Assembly (NCBI GenBank): GCA_002900995.3
Contig: PJEW03000033.1
Location: 1 to 33,924 of the forward strand
Direction: 5' to 3'
Source: Ganoderma boninense
Taxonomy: Eukaryota; Basidiomycota; Agaricomycetes; Polyporales; Polyporaceae
Length of the DNA: 33,924 nt
Made by a program: the position numbers and the translations under genes. Position 1 is the stretch's first letter. Every line of letters begins with the position of its first letter. The notes below the pieces were generated by a model. That model had not been told where the DNA came from. It did not search any database and worked only from the letters and a program-made list of their open reading frames with translations. Below, one piece after another: positions 28,519-33,924 of this stretch.

Positions 28519-29009
28519 CTCATCCCAGGGTCTTCGGGGAGCTCGGCCTGTTCTCGAGATCTCCGACATACTTCTTGAATCGTGACAAGAACTTCCTCGC
28601 TGGTGAGAGCTCCCCAAGCTTGTCCCGATCCTCCTGCGAGAACGCGCCGATCCGCGGCGCGGAACGCATCATGCGCACGAAGAAGGCGCGACGGCGCAGT
28701 CCGCGATCGAGTACTGCCCGATCGCGAGCCACTCCGGGGCAGCGCCGCCTGGACCTTCTCAGCGCCTCCAGAGGGGCTCAATGCCTCCCGACAGAGAAAC
28801 GCCCTTTGAACGGGGGGCGGACCGAAACTGTCGTAGATCTGGATAAAACCGCGGACCTTCGCGCTGAGGATGGATCCTTAAGGGGAGGAGCCCGGAGTCG
28901 GAAGAGATCGCGATGGAACTCGATATGGCGCGAGGGACTTCGGTGAGCTTCACAGATTCCGGGACGGCTCTCTGCGGGGACATCGGGGTCGGCGTATGCA
29001 TAGAGGAAT
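28519..29009 (-). pseudogene. Glutathione S-transferase gene, partial and frame-broken
   Basis: Read on the minus strand in shifting frames, the protein is a fungal GST: PDVPAES, PESVKLTE, the domain linker LKDP, VRGFIQIYDSF, then the C-terminal domain WLAIGQYSIADC, APFF, VRMMRSAPRIGAFSQEDRD and FKKYVGDLENRPSSPKT. The exon opens after an acceptor at 29010 (ctctcag) and closes at a GTGAGC donor at 28518. At least five one-base shifts are needed; one at about 28665 is a CC where CCC would keep the frame. The N-terminal thioredoxin part (about 60 residues) and the last exon were not found. The family conjugates glutathione to electrophiles. Decay and sequence error are both possible. Confidence 0.72.
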
Positions 29010-30279
29010 CTGAGAGTGGTGAAAGAATAAAAATCGTCAAACATGGCTCCAAGAACGGCCTCGCGACTGGCTTTACGTCACGGGGGTTTTGACCTGTAGA
29101 CCACTCCGCTTTGTACGAGTGTTGGAAGTTGTGTGCTACATACTCGCTCCTGCCTCGTGAGTGCGAGTCGACCCTATGCGAGTAGGGAGAGTACTATATG
29201 AACGAAGAAACACGTCAATGGGTGCTTTCAACACGTCCACTAGCGACGTACCGGGGCAGTGTAGAACTGGATACGCTGTACAGAGAACATGGTGGACGAA
29301 GACTTTGACTTGCTGGTGAATGATGGTGGAGGTCGTCGGCACTTCAGCATATATATACCTGATCCGCCTATGTCCAGGCACCACAAGCCCTCCTTCGCAT
29401 GCCCTTTGCTGGACGGTTCGCGTGGAGTCATTTCTGCACCGCCGTCTCCTGAGTGTGCGGGACCGCTGTTTGTATTTCCTTGAATCACCCTCGTCCGAGC
29501 TCCGGCGGATCAGGAGAGAAGCGACGCGTCGACCCGGCATCACGTGGTAACTCCCAAGCTTCAGTCATAGAAAAAGACACTGCTGACGCATACGTTGAAG
29601 GATTGACCATCTTCTGCGTGAACCGATGGTCGCTCTGTGTTGATGCGAGACCGTCCGACTGTGTTCGAGAATTGGGCGAGAGTCACTGAGTATCCAGCAA
29701 GATACCACCTTCCGCTGAGCGAGAACGAATTTTGATGTCTTGTCCTCGCGTAAAAGGCTATAGAAAGCGTTGCCTTACAGTCATCGCCGGTCCTTCGGAT
29801 ATAATGGCTCCCTCGGACAGACCGAACTGATCAGCTGTCCCCCTGCATCCTCGGATTTCCTGACTCTTATTTGTGCCTGAATGCATTGACACCAATGCCC
29901 GCCATTGTATAAGGTTTTATCGAACCGTGGCGTATAGCCCCGGGTCGACATTGACATGGAATACAGGCTTGTCGCGCTCTTTTGATATCGGTGGCTTACC
30001 TGAGGAAGATTCGAAGCTTGTAATGAAATCCGCATGCAAACACCTCAATCCCATTCATACCTTTACCAGGTATCAGTATAAAGTTAATCCCAATCTAGAT
30101 GACCGTTGTGGTGCTTAGCTGACAATCAATGTGAAAACGACACGAGCCAAAAACGCTTAGCGCAGTCGCCAGCGGCACTGAAAAGCAATGCAAATGCAAT
30201 GCGGTAGAGAGGATCGAAAATCTCGTTCTATGGTGCTGGGATATATAGTGCACATCCTGGTAAACTGCTCTATAACTCG
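29010..30279. other. Intergenic, nothing recognised
   Basis: The first exon of the GST gene should lie near the left end but no convincing thioredoxin-fold start was found. The remaining open frames have no recognisable motif. Confidence 0.4.
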
Positions 30280-32309
30280 CTATAGCCACTCTACCGTCTG
30301 TATACACACAATAAGTTCACAGTTTTCTCGAACGAAATCATGACTACGCACCGCAGGAGGTTTCGACGAGATGTCGTAGTGACCCTGTTGATCCTTGCAA
30401 CTCTTCGTGATACGCGACGAAATGCGTCGAGGACCTCGCGGGAGACAACAGTCGGCGGTCATGAAGCCGTCAGACTGCACCGCCCGGAGCGCGATCACCT
30501 GCTCGTAGCTCCCCGCGTCGCCCATGACCCCGACAGCCTTTACGGGCAGCAGCACCGCGAACGCCTGGCTGATCTGGTCGTAGAGTTCGCCCTGCGGATC
30601 TCCTGATGTAATGTTGTCCGCCTGTTGGAGGATCTTGACCTGCTCGCGGTGTAACGGCCAAGATGCGATAGCGAGACTGGGTCAGGGAAGGGGTGGCGTG
30701 GCGAGGTGGTTGGGATGGAGGAGACGGCCGAGTGGCGAACCTCATCTAACACATGAGATAAGACGCTTATATCGAGCGCAGAGCATCTACATACCTTTTG
30801 ATAGTTTCGCGGAGTGGTTCGATGAGCTTCAGCTTCATGTCCTTCAGGGAGCACCAACACGTTATTGGTGGTCTTGATCGTCGCGCTCGGTCCCTTGAAG
30901 CTGATCTCTCGATGAGTCAGGGTTAGAGCGTACCTGTACAGCACTCAATCTTGTCCTTCGCCTCGCCTTCGTGTCTCCGCCACAGCCGCAGCTCATATCT
31001 ACTCCGCTTCAGCTCAAGACGTTGACTAAATGTATTGCAATGATCTGCGCCGCTGCTCTGCCAGGGTTCTACGCTCGAGACGCGAGAGGAAAGGTCGGAC
31101 GCGTGACAAACTGTGAGGTTCACGCCAAGGTGCTGCTGTTCAGCATCTCGTGGACCTGCTTCGCCTCATCGAGTCGAAGGACGCCGTTGTCGACCATGAC
31201 GCATTGGAAACTGCACACTGGTGAGACGTTATAGCGCAGCATTATGCATGTGGCTACACGGTCTCCAATAGCTTCGTGCATAAGCTTCGCCGCGACACGA
31301 ACTATTCGGACGCGCCGCTAACCGCTCCAATCACTCGCCTTTAGAGTCCACAGATCTCACGAAATGCGCGCAAATCTCCTTTCCAATGACTCTTACCTAA
31401 TCAAACTCTTATCATGTCGAACATACGCCAGTTGAACGCGTTTAAGTAAGTCAATACCCACCATTGTCCAGTGTTGTTTGCATCCGCAAATGCGATGACG
31501 GAAGTTTCCCATGACTACCTTTGCCGCGTTCGATGTGTGACCTCGGTGGTGAAACTGGATACGTAGAATGGCTTGGAATTGTGTGCGACGGCGGCATATG
31601 GCGCAGTTGCGGTGCGTCCGATGATGTGGAACGCCTCAGGCATCTCGGAGAGCTGGTCCCCATGCGACATCCAAACCTGGAGCGCGCACAGGGGTTGGGC
31701 TGGGGGCACGCGCAGAGACGACGCTGGCATTAACGCACCTGAAGCTGGTCCCCGATGCCTTTGAATAGAGCATCTGCGCCATTGTTCTCGCCACCGATCT
31801 TGGAGATCTGGACCTCCGCAAAACCGTATTCACGGTGCTCGCACTTGGCGACCTTGCCCTTCATGTTCCATGCCATCTCCTACTTGCATTCGCTCAGACG
31901 GGCGAGAAAGGTCGAAGAACGATCGTGACCCACCTGAAGACCATAACAGATGCCAAGAATGGGTACTCCGAGCTCGAACACCTCCGGATCGACATGCGGC
32001 GCGTCCTTGTCGTAAACCGAGTACGGCGATCCGGACAAAATGATACCTAGATTAAAACACATGGGTTAAGGTTTGAAGAATGCGTGTATGTCTTGGGCAC
32101 GCACCTTTGGCTTGAATTTCACGCTCTTGATTTTTTGGGTGCAGGGCATGAGCTCCGCGTAGACGTTCAATTCACGGACATCTCCTGGTGATTAAATGCT
32201 GTACTGTGTGAATGTCCTTCAGCTTGGATTTCGGAAACCAGCGTTCAACATACCTGGGAGCCGAAGTCTAGGATGAGGATGGTATCGAACTGATCGTGAA
32301 TCTCAGCAT
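30280..32309 (-). pseudogene. GUA1: GMP synthase (glutamine-hydrolysing), frame-broken as read
   Basis: The enzyme converts XMP to GMP with glutamine and ATP in the cytosol. On the minus strand: EIHDQFDTILILDFGSQ at the start, [20 protein letters not shown] and GICYGLQ (glutaminase Cys), [50 protein letters not shown], and finally [33 protein letters not shown], closing with a short exon at 30280-30297. Introns have good GT-AG ends. Many one-base shifts occur, for example a lost G after the start ATG, a lost C then an extra C near 32190, and others through 30.6-31.7 kb. The ATP-loop SGGVDS near 31290 is not readable even with shifts. It is either a decayed duplicate or the real gene in poor sequence. 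Confidence 0.82.
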
Positions 32310-33924
32310 GGTGGAGGACAAGAAGAAGCGGATGCAGCACGGATGAGTCGAGGCTCGCAAGACCCTACACCAATTTGCTGATAAGATAGACGCTCAAGCA
32401 TCCAACGGACGCTTACACGGGGATCCGCACGGACCGGGATAGCCACGAAATTAATCCCGTCACAATACTTACAACGCTCGCACTCATCTAGTCTAAAACG
32501 AAAGCCTGTGAGAGGCATAGCTTCAGGCAACATGGCTTACAAGTCACAAGCTGTCGAAATGAGCATTGCTATTAGGGCGGTGGTGTTTACAACGAGCGCA
32601 GGAAAACGCAACAAACGATGCTATCCGACCGCGTTCGTACGGCCCAACAGCAGCGGCCCGAAAAAAAAGACATGTTATGCATGGGGTTGACCAAAAATGA
32701 AAGGGCTTCCTGGCGTTCAGGGAAACCCCCCTTTCTCACCACCCTTTAAAATGCTGTAATCTAACCACGAAGTGCGTATTTTTTGGGCAAAGTAACGCCT
32801 CTCCGGATGAGTTGATTTTTCGCATTACTGGGACCAAGACCAGGGGCAAACGATCTTTGTTGTTGTTATACTGCCATTTGTCTAACAGAGACGGCCGTCA
32901 TAAAATCTTTTTTGTCCAGGAATCGTCGCAGTGTCCTTTGGGACTGTGACAAGTTGGCCTGGCTGGGGGCGGGTTTCACGCCGCCGTCGTATTCTTCGCA
33001 AACTTAAACTGGCTCGATGACCGCAGCCCCTCGCATCGCACCGAATTGGATGGGCGGGTCTCGAAGCGACACGACACCCACGCCAGCTGCGAGTGCGAGG
33101 CAAGTCAGCGTGAAACTGCATAATTCGCTGCGAGATAGCACAGAAAGGGTACTTCATTCCCAGCGAAGATGCGACATCTAGGGAACGCTATTGATACCGG
33201 GCGCCCGACAAGGAAGACTTGCTCCGTGGGTTCCTAGGGGCAAGGGAAACGGTTGTTTCCCCTCAAAGAATTTCGAGCTTCGGACCATGGCCAATTTTTG
33301 CTCCTCCCCCCTCACTGTGCCCCAATACTCGAGTAGCTGTGGTGGGGACGAAACCGTCGCCCTGAGTTTTCTTTAAGGACATCAAATCGGTCTGCCGAGG
33401 CGAGTTTCAATGACGGTATATGCCACGAGCCGCCATACGGTGTCTGAAGGTCTCTGCCTTGCAAAAACCATTGACATTAGGCTTTGGGCTATCGGAAGCG
33501 GATGCGCTCGCGAGGGGAAGGGTGGGGTGGGGGGGGGCCAGAAGTAGGGAAGCCCGGTGTGACGGGGGGGGGGTAAGTAGTTGCCGCTGTTTTGGTCTTT
33601 GCAGCTCGCTCTGGCCAGTTTTCCCCCTTTGGGGTTTTTGGGGGGGGGAAAAAGGCCCCCTTTTTTTCCCGGGGGGGGGGGTTTTTTGGGGGGGCCCCGG
33701 GGGGGGCCCGTCCAGACCGAAATCGAGGAGTTTGGGTCCGGATCCGACGAGACCGCGGGGGGTTCGAAGGTCATGTTTGTTTCTGGCGTAACCCCGGTGG
33801 AACACGTGCGGACAGGAATGGGTTTAAGGAGTGTACCGAGGAGGGTAGATCTGCGACCACAGGGAAAAAGGGGGCTACCACCGGCGGGGCAGTATCTTGC
33901 TTGTGGTGCATTGGGCCCAGTGCT
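32310..33924. other. Upstream of GMP synthase and low-quality end
   Basis: No gene is recognised. From about 33520 onward the sequence is dominated by long G, C, T and A runs, for example 33644-33710, which look like failed base calls at a read or contig end. Open frames crossing this part should not be used. Confidence 0.65.

Noticed and set aside
1..33924. CRISPR arrays, bacterial operons or tRNA genes
   Set aside because: No regularly spaced repeats, no bacterial gene organisation and no tRNA-like sequence were seen; the window is eukaryotic.

Overview
The window looks like a piece of an Agaricomycete (Basidiomycota) genome. Protein genes are split by many GT-AG introns of about 57-71 nt, the DNA is GC-rich, and the transposons are typical fungal types: a chromodomain Ty3/Gypsy family, a LINE with RNase H, and a hAT-like non-autonomous element. 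I cannot name the species.

Layout. 1-567 (+): 3' part of an S33 proline-iminopeptidase-type hydrolase, truncated by the window edge. 674-22364 (-): one GNAT-type N-acetyltransferase gene of eight exons (666 nt coding, 221 residues), stretched from about 1.1 kb to 21.7 kb because three of its seven introns carry transposons. Intron 7 holds a hAT-like element (845-8341) that itself contains a full-length LINE (1196-7664). Intron 4 holds Gypsy copy A (8826-15364, + strand). Intron 1 holds Gypsy copy B (15770-22297, - strand). Each Gypsy copy has perfect target-site duplications; taking the insertions out gives introns of about 61-66 nt, the same size as the untouched ones. 22896-23838 (+): a complete second S33 hydrolase, so before the insertions the locus was hydrolase - acetyltransferase - hydrolase.

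24799-27043 (-): a GMC oxidoreductase gene. 28519-29009 (-): part of a glutathione S-transferase gene. 30280-32309 (-): GMP synthase. These three are recognisable in protein sequence and splice sites but carry many one-base frame breaks, most cured by one more base in a short C or G run. From about 33.4 kb to the end the sequence is long mononucleotide runs, as at a poor-quality contig end. Sequence error is therefore at least as likely as gene decay here, although the ATP-binding loop of GMP synthase also looks altered by substitution.

The most notable result is the acetyltransferase gene. All coding exons and splice junctions survive while about 20.5 kb of transposon sits only in introns. 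The two Gypsy copies are inverted around exons 2-4, so the primary transcript could fold into a very long hairpin. The Gypsy family also shows a self-priming primer-binding site of the Tf1/sushi kind, a -1 frameshift heptamer placed directly before the gag stop, and a possible leader intron inside the LTR.
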